64,000 nucleotides of DNA from Kluyvera sp040932435 (GCF_040932435.1 NZ_JBFQGA010000001.1:310001-374000), one strand, 5' to 3'; counted from the stretch's first letter, positions 51,590 through 61,239 are shown. The notes: generated by a model not told the origin, from the letters alone. A program made the numbers and translations.

Positions 51590-53038
51590 TTACAGTTTCT
51601 CGCCGTTGCTGGCGATGACCTCTTTGTACCAGTTAAAACTCTTCTTACGTGAACGCGACATATCGCCGGTGCCGTCGTCATGCTTATTCACGTAGATGAA
51701 GCCATAGCGCTTGCTGTACTGCCCGGTGGTGAATGACACACAGTCGATGCAGCCCCACGGCGTGTAGCCCATCAGGTCAACGCCATCGTAGGTGACCGCT
51801 TTCATCATCTCTTCAACGTGCGCGCGCAGATAGTCGATACGGTAGTCATCGTTGATGCTGCCATCGTCTTCCACTTTGTCGTAGGCCCCGAAGCCATTTT
51901 CGACAATAAACAGCGGCTTTTGGTAGCGCTCGTACAGTTCGCATAACGAGTAACGCAGGCCAACCGGGTCAATCTGCCAGCCCCAGTCAGAGGCTTTCAC
52001 GTGTGGGTTCGGCACGCTGCCTTCGAAGCCGGAGATGGCATCGCCGCTACCGCCTTCGGCTTTAACCGCGTTGGTCATGTAGTAGCTCAGGCCAAGGTAG
52101 TCGCAGGTGCCTTCACGCAAAATCGCCTCGTCGCCCGCTTCCATTTTGATATTAAAGCCGCGACGCTCCCATTCGTTTAACACGTAACGCGGGTAGTAGC
52201 CGCGCATTTGCACATCGGTGAAGACATAACGCTCGCGCATGGATTCCTGAGCAAACATGACATCTTCTGGTTTACAGGAGTATGGGTAGAGCGCAACCAT
52301 AGCCAACATGCAACCGACCTGCATCTCCGGGTTAATTCGGCGTGCAGCCTTCACCGCTAGGGCGCTCGCCACAAACTGGTGGTGCAATACCTGGTACATG
52401 GTCTCTTCCGGATTGGAATGCTCGGTATAGACCACGCCAGAACAGCAATAACCAAACAGCGGTGCGCGCCAGTTACGTTGGTTATTGATTTCGTTGAAGG
52501 TCATCCAGTATTTGACCTTGTGCTTATAGCGCTCGAATACGACTTCTGCGAAACGGACGAAGAAATCAACCACTTTACGGTTGGTCCAAGCGCCGTATTG
52601 TTGCACCAAGTGCAGCGGCATTTCGAAGTGGGAAAGGGTAATAACCGGCTCGATGTTGTATTTCAGCAGCTCATCGAACATATCGTCGTAAAACTTCAAC
52701 CCCTCTTCATTGGGCTGCGTTTCGTCGCCATTTGGAAAAATACGAGTCCATGCAATGGAGGTGCGGAAGCATTTGAATCCCATCTCGGCGAACAGCTTGA
52801 TGTCTTCTTTGTAGTGACCGTGGAAGTCGATGGCTTCGTGATTTGGGTAGTATTTACCCGGCACCACTTCTTGAGTAATTTCGCGCGGCACGCCGTGGGC
52901 GCCGCCGGTTAGCACGTCACAGATGCTGGGGCCTTTGCCACCTTTATTCCAGCCGCCTTCAACCTGGTGTGCGGCAACAGCGCCACCCCATAAAAAGTCT
53001 TTCGGTAAGGTCAGTTTTTTCATCTTTGCTATGCTCAT
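51590..53038 (-). CDS. bglA: 6-phospho-beta-glucosidase BglA
   Basis: 482 residues from the ATG at 53038; the Met at 53023 (MKKLTLPKDF) would give 477, close to the 479 of E. coli, and neither start has a good ribosome site. GH1 family: acid/base Glu in TFNEIN and nucleophile Glu in FIVENGFG. It hydrolyses 6-phospho-beta-glucosides imported by PTS. An RpiR-type regulator gene lies 105 bp upstream in the same direction. Confidence 0.96.
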   Translation of the reverse strand: MSIAKMKKLTLPKDFLWGGAVAAHQVEGGWNKGGKGPSICDVLTGGAHGVPREITQEVVPGKYYPNHEAIDFHGHYKEDIKLFAEMGFKCFRTSIAWTRIFPNGDETQPNEEGLKFYDDMFDELLKYNIEPVITLSHFEMPLHLVQQYGAWTNRKVVDFFVRFAEVVFERYKHKVKYWMTFNEINNQRNWRAPLFGYCCSGVVYTEHSNPEETMYQVLHHQFVASALAVKAARRINPEMQVGCMLAMVALYPYSCKPEDVMFAQESMRERYVFTDVQMRGYYPRYVLNEWERRGFNIKMEAGDEAILREGTCDYLGLSYYMTNAVKAEGGSGDAISGFEGSVPNPHVKASDWGWQIDPVGLRYSLCELYERYQKPLFIVENGFGAYDKVEDDGSINDDYRIDYLRAHVEEMMKAVTYDGVDLMGYTPWGCIDCVSFTTGQYSKRYGFIYVNKHDDGTGDMSRSRKKSFNWYKEVIASNGEKL

Positions 53039-53143
53039 GTATTGGGCTTAATAAAACTGAGTCTAACAAAGGACAATTAAATGTCACGATATAACAAATT
53101 GCACCGGATGGAATATGTTACATCAAAAAAACACCCTGTATTT

Positions 53144-53878
53144 TTATGCTAATTTCTTCGCCAGTTTACGCCCCAAGGATTCCAGAATATAAATAACCGG
53201 GATCTGCGTTGTAATATCGTAAACGCCGCCAATACGCGTTTGTGGGACATGCCAAGAGAGATTAAAGTCGGCGAGTTTCGCCAGCCGCGAATGTTCATGG
53301 CTGGTAATCGACATCACCTTGCAGCGGTGCAGGCTGAGTTGGCTGGCGAAACGCAGGATTTCTTCGGTTTCGCCCGAGACCGACAGGACAATGGCCAGCG
53401 CATTTTTAGCCATGTCATTGGTGACGGGAAAATAAGGATCGTCGATATGGTTGCTAAATTTACCGATATTTGAAAAGAATCGTGCACCATATTTTGCCAG
53501 TGAGCCTGAGGTTCCCGCGCCGATAAAAATAATACGTTCCGAAGCCTGGATAATATCAACGGCGTTATCGACTAGTTTTTCGAATTCATCATTATTGACG
53601 CTTTTGAAAAAACTGATAATTTCACTGGCACCAAAATTAGCCTGCTGCGGTTCATCTTGTTCCAGATATAATTTAAAGCGTACGCGAAATTCCGAGTAGC
53701 CTTCACAGTTGAGTTTACGGCAAAAACGCATCACGGTGGTGGTAGAGACTCCCGCCGCGTCGGCCAGCTCACGGATGGTCATGTACATCACCGTGTCACG
53801 ATTTTTGATGACGTAGTGATAGACCATCATCTCAAGATTATTGAGGCTGGCGATAGTGGCGTGGGAGAATAGGCTCAC
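53144..53878 (-). CDS. MurR/RpiR-family transcriptional regulator
   Basis: 244 residues from a GTG at 53878 (VSLFSHATIA), where family homology begins; the frame is open much further upstream across yqfB on the other strand, which is a shadow. The N-terminal helix-turn-helix (TIRELADAAGVSTTTVMRFC) is followed by a SIS sugar-phosphate domain with FIGAGTSGSLA and SVSGETEE. It precedes bglA on the same strand and probably controls it in response to a phosphosugar. Not part of the E. coli order here. Confidence 0.88.
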   Translation of the reverse strand: MSLFSHATIASLNNLEMMVYHYVIKNRDTVMYMTIRELADAAGVSTTTVMRFCRKLNCEGYSEFRVRFKLYLEQDEPQQANFGASEIISFFKSVNNDEFEKLVDNAVDIIQASERIIFIGAGTSGSLAKYGARFFSNIGKFSNHIDDPYFPVTNDMAKNALAIVLSVSGETEEILRFASQLSLHRCKVMSITSHEHSRLAKLADFNLSWHVPQTRIGGVYDITTQIPVIYILESLGRKLAKKLA

Positions 53879-53923
53879 GGTGACGATACTCGTAAAATTA
53901 AATGACCTAAAGGGAATGATACC

Positions 53924-54238
53924 ATGCAGCCTAACGACATCACTTTTTTTCAGCGCTTTCAGGACGACATTCTCGCCGGACGCAAAACGATTACCCTGCG
54001 TGATGCGGCGGAATCTCATTTTAAGGTTGGGGATATTCTGCGGGTTGGGCGTTACGAAGATAACGACTATTTTTGTACTATCGTGGTACAGGCAACGTCG
54101 ACGGTAACGATGGACACGCTGACGCAGCGCCATGCAGAGCAAGAAAACATGACTCTGCCCGAACTCAAGCAAGTGATCGCTGATATTTATCCTGGCGAAA
54201 ATACTTTTTATGTTATTGAATTTAAACGAATCGAGTGA
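53924..54238 (+). CDS. yqfB: YqfB, N4-acetylcytidine amidohydrolase (ASCH domain)
   Basis: 104 residues, with AAAGGGA before the ATG. A single ASCH domain keeps the residues reported as catalytic in E. coli YqfB: Lys21, Thr24 and Glu74. It deacetylates N4-acetylcytidine. Divergent from the RpiR-type gene, with only 45 bp between starts. Confidence 0.94.
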   Translation: MQPNDITFFQRFQDDILAGRKTITLRDAAESHFKVGDILRVGRYEDNDYFCTIVVQATSTVTMDTLTQRHAEQENMTLPELKQVIADIYPGENTFYVIEFKRIE

Positions 54239-54396
54239 AAGTTGGTACACGTGTTAGTTGAATGGTCTTTGTAACCTTTTGATTAATCTGATTTTACAAA
54301 AATTCATCATTTTATTTTAGCTTACATGTGTTCACTGAAATCATTCTCAGTTACGCTAGGGCATTAGCTCGATTTGTCGTTCGCCCGGAGCGCGTA

Positions 54397-55059
54397 ATGG
54401 ATAAGAAACCACTCATTCAACAGGGATATTCTCTGGCAGAGGAAATTGCCAATAGCATCAGTCACGGTATTGGTTTTGTGCTGGGGATCGTTGGCCTAGT
54501 CTTATTGCTGGTTCAGGCCATAGACACTAATGCCAGCGCAACTGCTATCACCAGCTACAGTTTGTATGGCGGCAGTATGATCCTGCTGTTTTTGGCCTCA
54601 ACGCTGTATCACGCGATTCCCTCAAAACGCGCAAAAGTGTGGTTGAAAAAATTCGACCACTGCGCAATTTATCTTTTGATTGCCGGAACTTACACGCCGT
54701 TCTTGTTAGTCGGACTAGACTCGCCGCTGGCGCGAGGGCTGATGATTGTTATCTGGAGTCTGGCGCTGCTGGGGATCTTATTTAAGCTCACCATCGCACA
54801 TCGCTTCAAAATCCTGTCGCTGGTGACCTACCTGACGATGGGCTGGCTGTCGCTGATTGTGGTTTACCAACTTGCGGTGAAGCTGTCGATAGGTGGGGTG
54901 ACGCTGCTGGCGGTAGGGGGAATTGTCTATTCACTAGGGGTTATCTTCTACGTCTGCAAGCGAATACCTTACAATCACGCCATCTGGCACGCGTTTGTGT
55001 TGGGCGGCAGCACCTGCCATTTCTTGGCGATTTATCTGTATGTAGGGCAGCACGGTTAG
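54397..55059 (+). CDS. trhA: TrhA (YqfA), hemolysin III / PAQR family membrane protein
   Basis: 220 residues from the ATG at 54397, with GGAG upstream; an earlier in-frame start gives an unlikely N-terminus. Seven transmembrane helices and the PAQR motif residues (NSISHGIG, STLYHAIP, HAIWHAFVLGGSTCHF) are present. It is linked to membrane lipid homeostasis. The C-terminus ends GQHG and its stop codon lies inside a REP-like repeat, so the end may have been altered by that element. Confidence 0.93.
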   Translation: MDKKPLIQQGYSLAEEIANSISHGIGFVLGIVGLVLLLVQAIDTNASATAITSYSLYGGSMILLFLASTLYHAIPSKRAKVWLKKFDHCAIYLLIAGTYTPFLLVGLDSPLARGLMIVIWSLALLGILFKLTIAHRFKILSLVTYLTMGWLSLIVVYQLAVKLSIGGVTLLAVGGIVYSLGVIFYVCKRIPYNHAIWHAFVLGGSTCHFLAIYLYVGQHG

Positions 55060-55246
55060 GGCAACGCTGCTATCCGGCAACCGGTACCGAATTGCCTGAT
55101 GGCGCTGCGCTTATCAGGCCTACGGTAGCTAGGGATAACGGGGAAATCCACGATTGCCTGCTTTTTGGTAGGCCGGTTAGGGCAACGCCGCCATCCGGCA
55201 ACCAGCGCTGAATTGCCTGATGGCGCTGTGCTTATCAGGCCTACGA
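55053..55246. repeat. Two direct copies of a REP-containing unit, 121-bp pitch
   Basis: CGGTTAGGGCAACGC begins at 55053 and again at 55174; about 73 bp are shared with few mismatches, each copy holding TATCCGGCAACC or CATCCGGCAACC and GCCTGATGGCGCTG...TTATCAGGCCTACG. The first copy includes the trhA stop codon. A further GC-rich element, GTAGCCCGGGCGAGCG, follows at 55255. Confidence 0.88.
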
Positions 55247-55300
55247 TGGTGAAGGTAGCCCGGGCGAGCGTAAGCGATCCCGGGGAAATACCAAAAGAAC

Positions 55301-56284
55301 CTACTCTTCTTCTAACGAATACGGCAGCGGCTTGATGCTCAGGGTATTTGCATCGTCACGCACGCGGAATACGCTGTCGGCTTCCATGTCGTTATTCATC
55401 ACCACCTGCACCAGCAGTTGACCATCTTCCAGCTGTACCGACGCTAACACCGTGCCGGTTCGTCGCCAGTTGTCGCCCATTTTCAGCTCGAGGTCTTCGC
55501 CAGCCTCAGGCACGCGGCTGGCTTTGCCCGCAAGCGTCCAGAGTGCGCGTTTGTTGGCGCCGCGGAATTTGGCGCGAGCGACCATCTCTTGGCCGGTATA
55601 GCAGCCTTTCTTAAAGCTGATGCCGCCCAGCGCCTGGAGGTTAGTGGCCTGTGGGATAAACTGCGCGCTGTTGACTTCATCAATCACCGGTAGGCCGGCT
55701 TCAATTTCCAGCGCCAACCATTGCTGGCTGTTATTGAGCTGCGCTTCGCCACGCAGCGCTTCGGTTACGCGCTCGGCGGTGGCGATATCGGTGACTAGCA
55801 GGAAACGTTCGTCCGGCTGTGCGAACCACAGCAGTGAGGTTTCACCTTCCTGCAGGTTGGGTTTTTCGGCGTTTGGCAGCTCGGCGAACAGATTGGCCAG
55901 CGCGGCGCGCGCTTGGAAACCTGCGACGCCCAGCAGCACCAGATCGTCATTGGCGGCGATAGTGACTTTGGAGAACACCGCGTATTTCTTCAGCTGCGTT
56001 AGCTGTGCTTCACGTAGGTTGCGTCGCTCGATGATGGCGAAACCATCCTGACGACGGAACAGACGCAGGTTGCTCCACATTTTGCCTTTGGCGTCACAGT
56101 GGGCAACCAGCAGATGCTGGTGTTCGGTCATTTGTGCGACGTCCGCGGTAACTTGGCCCTGCAGGTACTTTTCGCCGTCGGCGCCGGTAATGGTCGCCAG
56201 CGCCCAATCATCAAGCGTCATTAACGTCAGCGGTAAACGCGCACTGGCGCAAGGCTGGCGTGGAGGAAAAGGAGTAAAAGCCAT
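55301..56284 (-). CDS. ygfZ: tRNA-modifying/Fe-S protein YgfZ
   Basis: 327 residues. The folate-binding fold resembles GcvT, and the signature KGCYTGQEMVAR is present near residue 226-237. It assists maturation of MiaB and other Fe-S enzymes using tetrahydrofolate. Divergent from sdhE with 247 bp between, as in E. coli. Confidence 0.95.
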   Translation of the reverse strand: MAFTPFPPRQPCASARLPLTLMTLDDWALATITGADGEKYLQGQVTADVAQMTEHQHLLVAHCDAKGKMWSNLRLFRRQDGFAIIERRNLREAQLTQLKKYAVFSKVTIAANDDLVLLGVAGFQARAALANLFAELPNAEKPNLQEGETSLLWFAQPDERFLLVTDIATAERVTEALRGEAQLNNSQQWLALEIEAGLPVIDEVNSAQFIPQATNLQALGGISFKKGCYTGQEMVARAKFRGANKRALWTLAGKASRVPEAGEDLELKMGDNWRRTGTVLASVQLEDGQLLVQVVMNNDMEADSVFRVRDDANTLSIKPLPYSLEEE

Positions 56285-56531
56285 ATGGGTGTCCTGAATT
56301 GATTAACGAACGCGCTTATTCACTCATGGTAAAAGAGATGCCCGGCATTGCAAGCGGTTTTGACAGCCGTTTTGTGCCGTTCTCATCTTCTGCGATAAGG
56401 GGCGTAAGAAAATGAATCCCCTTCATTTATCGTGGTTTTTTTCTCGGTATGACGCGTGTGACGTGAGATTCCAGTAAAGAAACTGCAAAAAACACGTTAA
56501 ACTAGTAGCAACGTTATGCTGGAAGGAAATT

Positions 56532-56798
56532 ATGGACATCAATAATAAAGCCCGTATCCACTGGGCATGCCGCCGTGGTATGCGTGAACTCGATATCTCC
56601 ATCATGCCGTTCTTTGAGCATGAGTACGACACGCTGAGCGATGAAGATAAAGCCATTTTCATTCGTCTACTGGAATGTGACGATCCGGACCTGTTCAACT
56701 GGTTGATGAACCACGGTAAACCGGCCGATGCCAACCTCCAGCGGATGGTCCAACTTATTCAGATACGGAATCGGGAACGTGGTCCTGTGGCAATCTGA
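56532..56798 (+). CDS. sdhE: SdhE (YgfY), FAD assembly factor
   Basis: 88 residues, with GGAAGGAA before the start. The RRGMRELD motif that promotes covalent flavinylation of SdhA and FrdA is present. It has also been described as antitoxin CptB. It overlaps ygfX by 20 bp. Confidence 0.95.
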   Translation: MDINNKARIHWACRRGMRELDISIMPFFEHEYDTLSDEDKAIFIRLLECDDPDLFNWLMNHGKPADANLQRMVQLIQIRNRERGPVAI

Positions 56799-57189
56799 TT
56801 TACGCGTCTCTTGGCGCTCGCAGTGGCTCTCTTTGCTGCTTCACGGTCTGGTGGCGGCTTTCGTGCTGCTGATGCCTTGGCCGCTGAGCTATACCCCGCT
56901 CTGGCTGCTGCTGCTTTCTTTGGTGGTGTTCGACTGCGTACGCAGTCAGCGGCGTATCCATTCACATCAGGGCGAGATTAAGCTGCTGATGGACTCCCGG
57001 CTGCGCTGGCGCAATCAGGAGTGGGATATTTTGGGGGCACCGTGGATGCTGAGTTCAGGAATGATGCTGCGCATTCGTCACTGTGGTGGTGGCCGACGCC
57101 ATCATTTATGGCTAGCCGCTGACAGCATGAATCCGGAAGAGTGGCGCGACCTGCGGCGAATTCTTTTACAGCAGCCCACGCCCGAGTAA
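56779..57189 (+). CDS. ygfX: YgfX (CptA), membrane protein
   Basis: 136 residues from a GTG at 56779 (reads as VVLWQSDLRVSW), the counterpart of the E. coli start; longer frames run back into sdhE. Two N-terminal transmembrane helices (about residues 15-55) precede a soluble domain. It has been proposed to inhibit cell division and cytoskeletal proteins with SdhE as partner. Convergent with fldB, 3 bp apart. Confidence 0.9.
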   Translation: MVLWQSDLRVSWRSQWLSLLLHGLVAAFVLLMPWPLSYTPLWLLLLSLVVFDCVRSQRRIHSHQGEIKLLMDSRLRWRNQEWDILGAPWMLSSGMMLRIRHCGGGRRHHLWLAADSMNPEEWRDLRRILLQQPTPE

Positions 57190-57192
57190 ACG

Positions 57193-57714
57193 TTAAGAGA
57201 ACTGTTCGGCCATTTCGCCGAGGATCTGCTCACACCAGTTCTGGATACGTTCATCGCTCAGATCGTACTGGTTCGTTTCATCCAGCGCGAGACCGACAAA
57301 CAGCTGCCCGTCAGCGATAACCGGTTTCGGGCTGGTGAACTCATACCCCTCGGTTGGCCAGTAGCCGACGAATTTCACTGCTTTGGTGGCCAGCTTATCG
57401 TGCAACATGCCCAGTGCGTCGAGGAACCATTCGCCGTAGCCAAGCTGATCGCCCATGCCGTACAACGCAACGATTTTGCCTTCCAGGTTCAGCGTATCCA
57501 GCTGTTCCCAGACCGCTTCCCAATCTTCCTGAATTTCACCAAAATCCCATGTCGGTATCCCGAGAATGAGCACATCGTATTGCTCCATTAATGCGGGCGA
57601 ATCATCTTTCAGGTTGTGCAAAGTGACCAGTTCCGGTCCGATAATGTCGCGAATTTTTTCCGCTGCCATTTCGGTGTAGCAGGTGCTGGAACCATAAAAA
57701 AGGCCAATATTCAT
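57193..57714 (-). CDS. fldB: Flavodoxin 2
   Basis: 173 residues, as in E. coli FldB. The N-terminal FMN phosphate loop FYGSSTCYTE and the aromatic loops WDFGE and YGMGDQLGYGE are present. Small cytoplasmic electron carrier, SoxRS-induced in E. coli. Divergent from xerD with 102 bp between. Confidence 0.95.
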   Translation of the reverse strand: MNIGLFYGSSTCYTEMAAEKIRDIIGPELVTLHNLKDDSPALMEQYDVLILGIPTWDFGEIQEDWEAVWEQLDTLNLEGKIVALYGMGDQLGYGEWFLDALGMLHDKLATKAVKFVGYWPTEGYEFTSPKPVIADGQLFVGLALDETNQYDLSDERIQNWCEQILGEMAEQFS

Positions 57715-57816
57715 GACGTACAGCTCTCGATTCTTGCGATGACGATGTCGCTAGTGTACCAGAAAGGCATCTGAATCAGGCATAATGGTGCTGATTAAAC
57801 ACGCACAGGAGCCGAC

Positions 57817-58713
57817 GTGGACAAGGATCTTGCACGAATCGAACAGTATCTCGATGCGCTGTGGCTGGAACGCAATCTGGCGGAAAATACCCTAAGTGCG
57901 TACCGTCGTGATTTAACGATGGTGGTGGAGTGGCTGGCGCATCGCGGGCTTACGGTGGAGAACGCGCAGAGCGACGATCTGCAGAACCTGCTCGCTGAAC
58001 GTCAGCAGGGCGGCTATAAAGCGACCAGCACTGCACGTCTACTGAGTGCCATGCGTCGTTACTTCCAGCACCTGTATCGTGAAAAAGTGCGTGCGGACGA
58101 TCCCAGCGCGCTGCTGGCGTCGCCTAAGCTTCCCCAGCGGTTGCCGAAAGATCTCAGCGAAGCACAGGTCGAGCGTTTGCTACAGGCGCCGGTAGTCGAT
58201 CAGCCGCTTGAACTGCGCGATAAGGCTATGCTTGAGGTACTGTATGCCACAGGGCTGCGTGTTTCAGAACTCGTCGGCCTGACGATGAGCGATATCAGTT
58301 TGCGTCAGGGCGTGGTTCGGGTGATCGGTAAAGGTAATAAAGAGCGGCTGGTGCCGCTTGGGGAAGAGGCCGTTTACTGGGTCGAGACGTGGCTGGAACA
58401 CGGGCGGCCGTGGATGCTCAATGGTGTGGCGTTGGATGTGCTGTTTCCCAGCCAGCGCGCCCAGCAGATGACCCGGCAGACCTTCTGGCATCGTATTAAG
58501 CACTATGCTCAGTTGGCGGGAATTGATAGTGAGAAGCTATCACCGCACGTTTTACGTCACGCCTTTGCCACGCATCTGCTAAACCACGGGGCGGATCTGC
58601 GCGTGGTGCAGATGCTTTTAGGGCACAGTGATTTATCCACCACTCAAATTTATACGCACGTCGCGACAGAGCGGCTGCGACAACTTCATCAACAGCACCA
58701 CCCGCGGGCGTGA
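57817..58713 (+). CDS. xerD: Site-specific tyrosine recombinase XerD
   Basis: 298 residues from a GTG at 57817, with AGGAG upstream. The catalytic set is visible: Arg in ATGLRVSEL, Lys in GKGNKERLV, HVLRHAF, GHSD and Tyr in TQIYTHV. With XerC it resolves chromosome dimers at dif. First gene of xerD-dsbC-recJ, followed 22 bp later by dsbC. Confidence 0.97.
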   Translation: MDKDLARIEQYLDALWLERNLAENTLSAYRRDLTMVVEWLAHRGLTVENAQSDDLQNLLAERQQGGYKATSTARLLSAMRRYFQHLYREKVRADDPSALLASPKLPQRLPKDLSEAQVERLLQAPVVDQPLELRDKAMLEVLYATGLRVSELVGLTMSDISLRQGVVRVIGKGNKERLVPLGEEAVYWVETWLEHGRPWMLNGVALDVLFPSQRAQQMTRQTFWHRIKHYAQLAGIDSEKLSPHVLRHAFATHLLNHGADLRVVQMLLGHSDLSTTQIYTHVATERLRQLHQQHHPRA

Positions 58714-58735
58714 TGCTGATTTAAAAGGACAAAGT

Positions 58736-59449
58736 ATGAAACAAGGTTTAATGATGTTCACCCTGCTGGCCGCCGCTTTTACCGGTCTGGCGCACGCTGA
58801 CGATGCCGCAATCAAACAATCGCTGGCGAAACTGGGCGTTGAGAGCACCGATATCCAACCAGCTCCGGTTGCCGGGATGAAAACCGTGCTGACCAACAGC
58901 GGCGTACTGTATGTCACCGAAGACGGTAAGCACATTATCCAAGGGCCAATGTATGACGTCAGCGGCGCGCAGCCGGTGAACGTGACCAACGGTCTACTGA
59001 TGACCCATCTGAAAGCGCTGGAAAAAGAGATGATCGTCTACAAAGCGCCGCAGGAAAAACACGTCATCACCGTCTTCACCGATATCACCTGCGGCTACTG
59101 TCACAAGCTGCATGAAGAGATGAAAGATTACAACGCGCTGGGAATTACCGTGCGCTATCTGGCTTTCCCGCGTCAGGGTGTGCAAAGCCAAGCCGAGCAG
59201 GACATGAAAGCTATCTGGTGCGCCAAAGATCGTAACAAAGCGTTCGATGATGCGATGGCCGGTAAAGGAACGCAGGCGGCGACCTGTGACATCGATATCG
59301 CTAATCACTACGCGCTAGGCGTGCAGTTTGGCATTAACGGTACGCCAGCCATCGTCCTCAATGACGGCTACGTGGTCCCGGGTTATCAGGGGCCAAAAGA
59401 GATGAAGGCTTTCCTCGACGAACATAAAAAACAGACCAGCGGTAAATAA
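58736..59449 (+). CDS. dsbC: Thiol:disulfide interchange protein DsbC
   Basis: 237 residues from the ATG at 58736, preceded by AAAAGGA. The signal peptide is cleaved after GLAHA. An N-terminal dimerisation domain is followed by a thioredoxin fold with the CGYC active site and a second Cys pair. It is the periplasmic disulfide isomerase, kept reduced by DsbD. Confidence 0.96.
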   Translation: MKQGLMMFTLLAAAFTGLAHADDAAIKQSLAKLGVESTDIQPAPVAGMKTVLTNSGVLYVTEDGKHIIQGPMYDVSGAQPVNVTNGLLMTHLKALEKEMIVYKAPQEKHVITVFTDITCGYCHKLHEEMKDYNALGITVRYLAFPRQGVQSQAEQDMKAIWCAKDRNKAFDDAMAGKGTQAATCDIDIANHYALGVQFGINGTPAIVLNDGYVVPGYQGPKEMKAFLDEHKKQTSGK

Positions 59450-59454
59450 TTCGC

Positions 59455-61188
59455 GTGAAATCACAGACTCAACTTCGCCGCCGTGAGGTGGATGACTCAA
59501 TCTCGTTGCCCGAAGATCTTTCACCTCTGCTGCGTCGCCTGTACGCCAGCCGAGGCGTGAAAACAGCGGACGATTTACAACGTAGCCTGAAAGGCATGCT
59601 GCACTGGCGTGACCTGACGGGCGTCGAAAAAGCCGTCGAAATGCTGCACGACGCGTTTGAGAAAAACCTGCGCATTATGGTGGTGGGTGATTTTGATGCC
59701 GATGGCGCGACCAGCACCGCGTTAAGCGTTCTGTCGCTGCGGGCGATGGGCTGCCAAAGCGTGGAGTATCTGGTTCCTAATCGTTTTGAAGACGGTTACG
59801 GTTTAAGCCCAGAAGTTGTCGATCAGGCCCACGCGCGTGGCGCGCAGATGATCATGACGGTCGATAACGGGATCTCCTCACATGCCGGCGTTGATCACGC
59901 CCACGCGCTTGGTATCGGCGTGTTGGTCACCGATCACCACCTGCCGGGCGATACGCTGCCCGCAGCCGACGCGATGGTCAACCCGAACCTTGCCGACTGC
60001 CCGTTCCCGTCGAAGTCACTGGCGGGCGTTGGCGTCGCGTTTTATCTGATGCTGGTGCTGTGTAACCACCTGAAGGCTAAGGGTTGGTTTGACGCTCGTG
60101 GCATTGCCGCGCCGAAGATCGTTGAATTCCTCGACCTGGTGGCGCTGGGAACCGTGGCTGACGTGGTGCCGCTGGATGCCAACAACCGCATTCTGACCTG
60201 GCAGGGTTTAAGCCGCATTCGTGCCGGGATCTGTCGTCCGGGAATCAAAGCGCTGTTGGAAATTGCCAACCGCGATGCATCGAAGCTGGTGGCAAGCGAT
60301 CTCGGTTTTGCGCTGGGACCGCGCCTGAATGCCGCCGGGCGTTTAGACGACATGTCCGTTGGCGTGGCGCTGTTGTTGTCCGAAAATTTGGGCGAAGCGC
60401 GCGTACTGGCTAACGAACTGGATGCGTTAAACCAGACGCGTAAAGAGATTGAGCAGGGGATGCAGGCGGAAGCGCTGACGTTATGCGAAAAGCTTGAGCG
60501 TAGCCGCGATGAGCTTCCCGGCGGGCTGGCGATGTATCACCCGGAATGGCATCAGGGCGTGGTCGGCATTCTGGCTTCGCGCATCAAAGAACGCTTCCAT
60601 CGTCCGGTTATCGCTTTTGCGCCTGCCGGTAACGGTCAGTTAAAAGGTTCGGGACGATCTATTCAGGGGCTGCATATGCGCGATGCATTGGAGCGTCTGG
60701 ATACCTTGCACCCGGGTTTGATGCTGAAATTCGGCGGCCATGCAATGGCGGCGGGACTCTCTTTGGAAGAAGCGCGCTTTGATGAGTTCCAGCGCTACTT
60801 CGGCGAACTGGTTACCGAGTGGCTCGATCCGGCGCTATTGCAGGGAGAAATCCTGTCTGATGGTGAGCTAAGCGCGCAGGAAATGTCTTTGGAGATGGCG
60901 CAGATGCTGCGCGAAGCCGGGCCGTGGGGGCAAATGTTCCCAGAACCGTTGTTTGATGGGCGTTTTCGCCTGTTGCAACAGCGGCTGGTGGGCGAGCGTC
61001 ATCTGAAGGTGATGGTGGAACCGGTTGGCGGTGGTCCGTTACTGGACGGCATTGCGTTTAACGTCGATACCGCGGTTTGGCCGGATAACGGCGTACGAGA
61101 GGTGACGCTGGCCTATCGATTGGACATCAACGAATATCGTGGCAACCGCACCTTACAGCTTATCATCGAGAATCTCTGGCCGATTTAG
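59455..61188 (+). CDS. recJ: Single-stranded-DNA-specific exonuclease RecJ
   Basis: 577 residues from a GTG at 59455, 5 bp after dsbC. The DHH phosphoesterase motifs GDFDADG, DNGISSH and TDHHLPGD are all present, followed by the DHHA1 and OB domains. It digests ssDNA 5'-3' in RecFOR recombination and mismatch repair. GTG start and weak ribosome site suggest low expression. Confidence 0.96.
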   Translation: MKSQTQLRRREVDDSISLPEDLSPLLRRLYASRGVKTADDLQRSLKGMLHWRDLTGVEKAVEMLHDAFEKNLRIMVVGDFDADGATSTALSVLSLRAMGCQSVEYLVPNRFEDGYGLSPEVVDQAHARGAQMIMTVDNGISSHAGVDHAHALGIGVLVTDHHLPGDTLPAADAMVNPNLADCPFPSKSLAGVGVAFYLMLVLCNHLKAKGWFDARGIAAPKIVEFLDLVALGTVADVVPLDANNRILTWQGLSRIRAGICRPGIKALLEIANRDASKLVASDLGFALGPRLNAAGRLDDMSVGVALLLSENLGEARVLANELDALNQTRKEIEQGMQAEALTLCEKLERSRDELPGGLAMYHPEWHQGVVGILASRIKERFHRPVIAFAPAGNGQLKGSGRSIQGLHMRDALERLDTLHPGLMLKFGGHAMAAGLSLEEARFDEFQRYFGELVTEWLDPALLQGEILSDGELSAQEMSLEMAQMLREAGPWGQMFPEPLFDGRFRLLQQRLVGERHLKVMVEPVGGGPLLDGIAFNVDTAVWPDNGVREVTLAYRLDINEYRGNRTLQLIIENLWPI

Positions 61189-61206
61189 CATCGCTTTAAC
61201 TGTAAT

Positions 61207-61239
61207 TAAGAGCGGGAATCCGTTAATATTCCGCTCTTA
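61207..61239 (+). terminator. Hairpin between recJ and prfB
   Basis: TAAGAGCGG and CCGCTCTTA form a stem. No clear T run follows, so termination may be partial and prfB-lysS partly read from upstream. Confidence 0.45.

Noticed and set aside
51355..51695. Three overlapping open frames with a repeated GAALIRPT-like peptide, resembling a repeat protein
   Set aside because: They translate the 55-bp BIME repeat; the peptide repeat simply follows the DNA repeat, with no ribosome site or homology.
53879..54250. Long N-terminal extension of the RpiR-type regulator on the minus strand
   Set aside because: It lies entirely opposite yqfB, lacks family similarity, and the GTG at 53878 begins the conserved SLFSHATIASL region.
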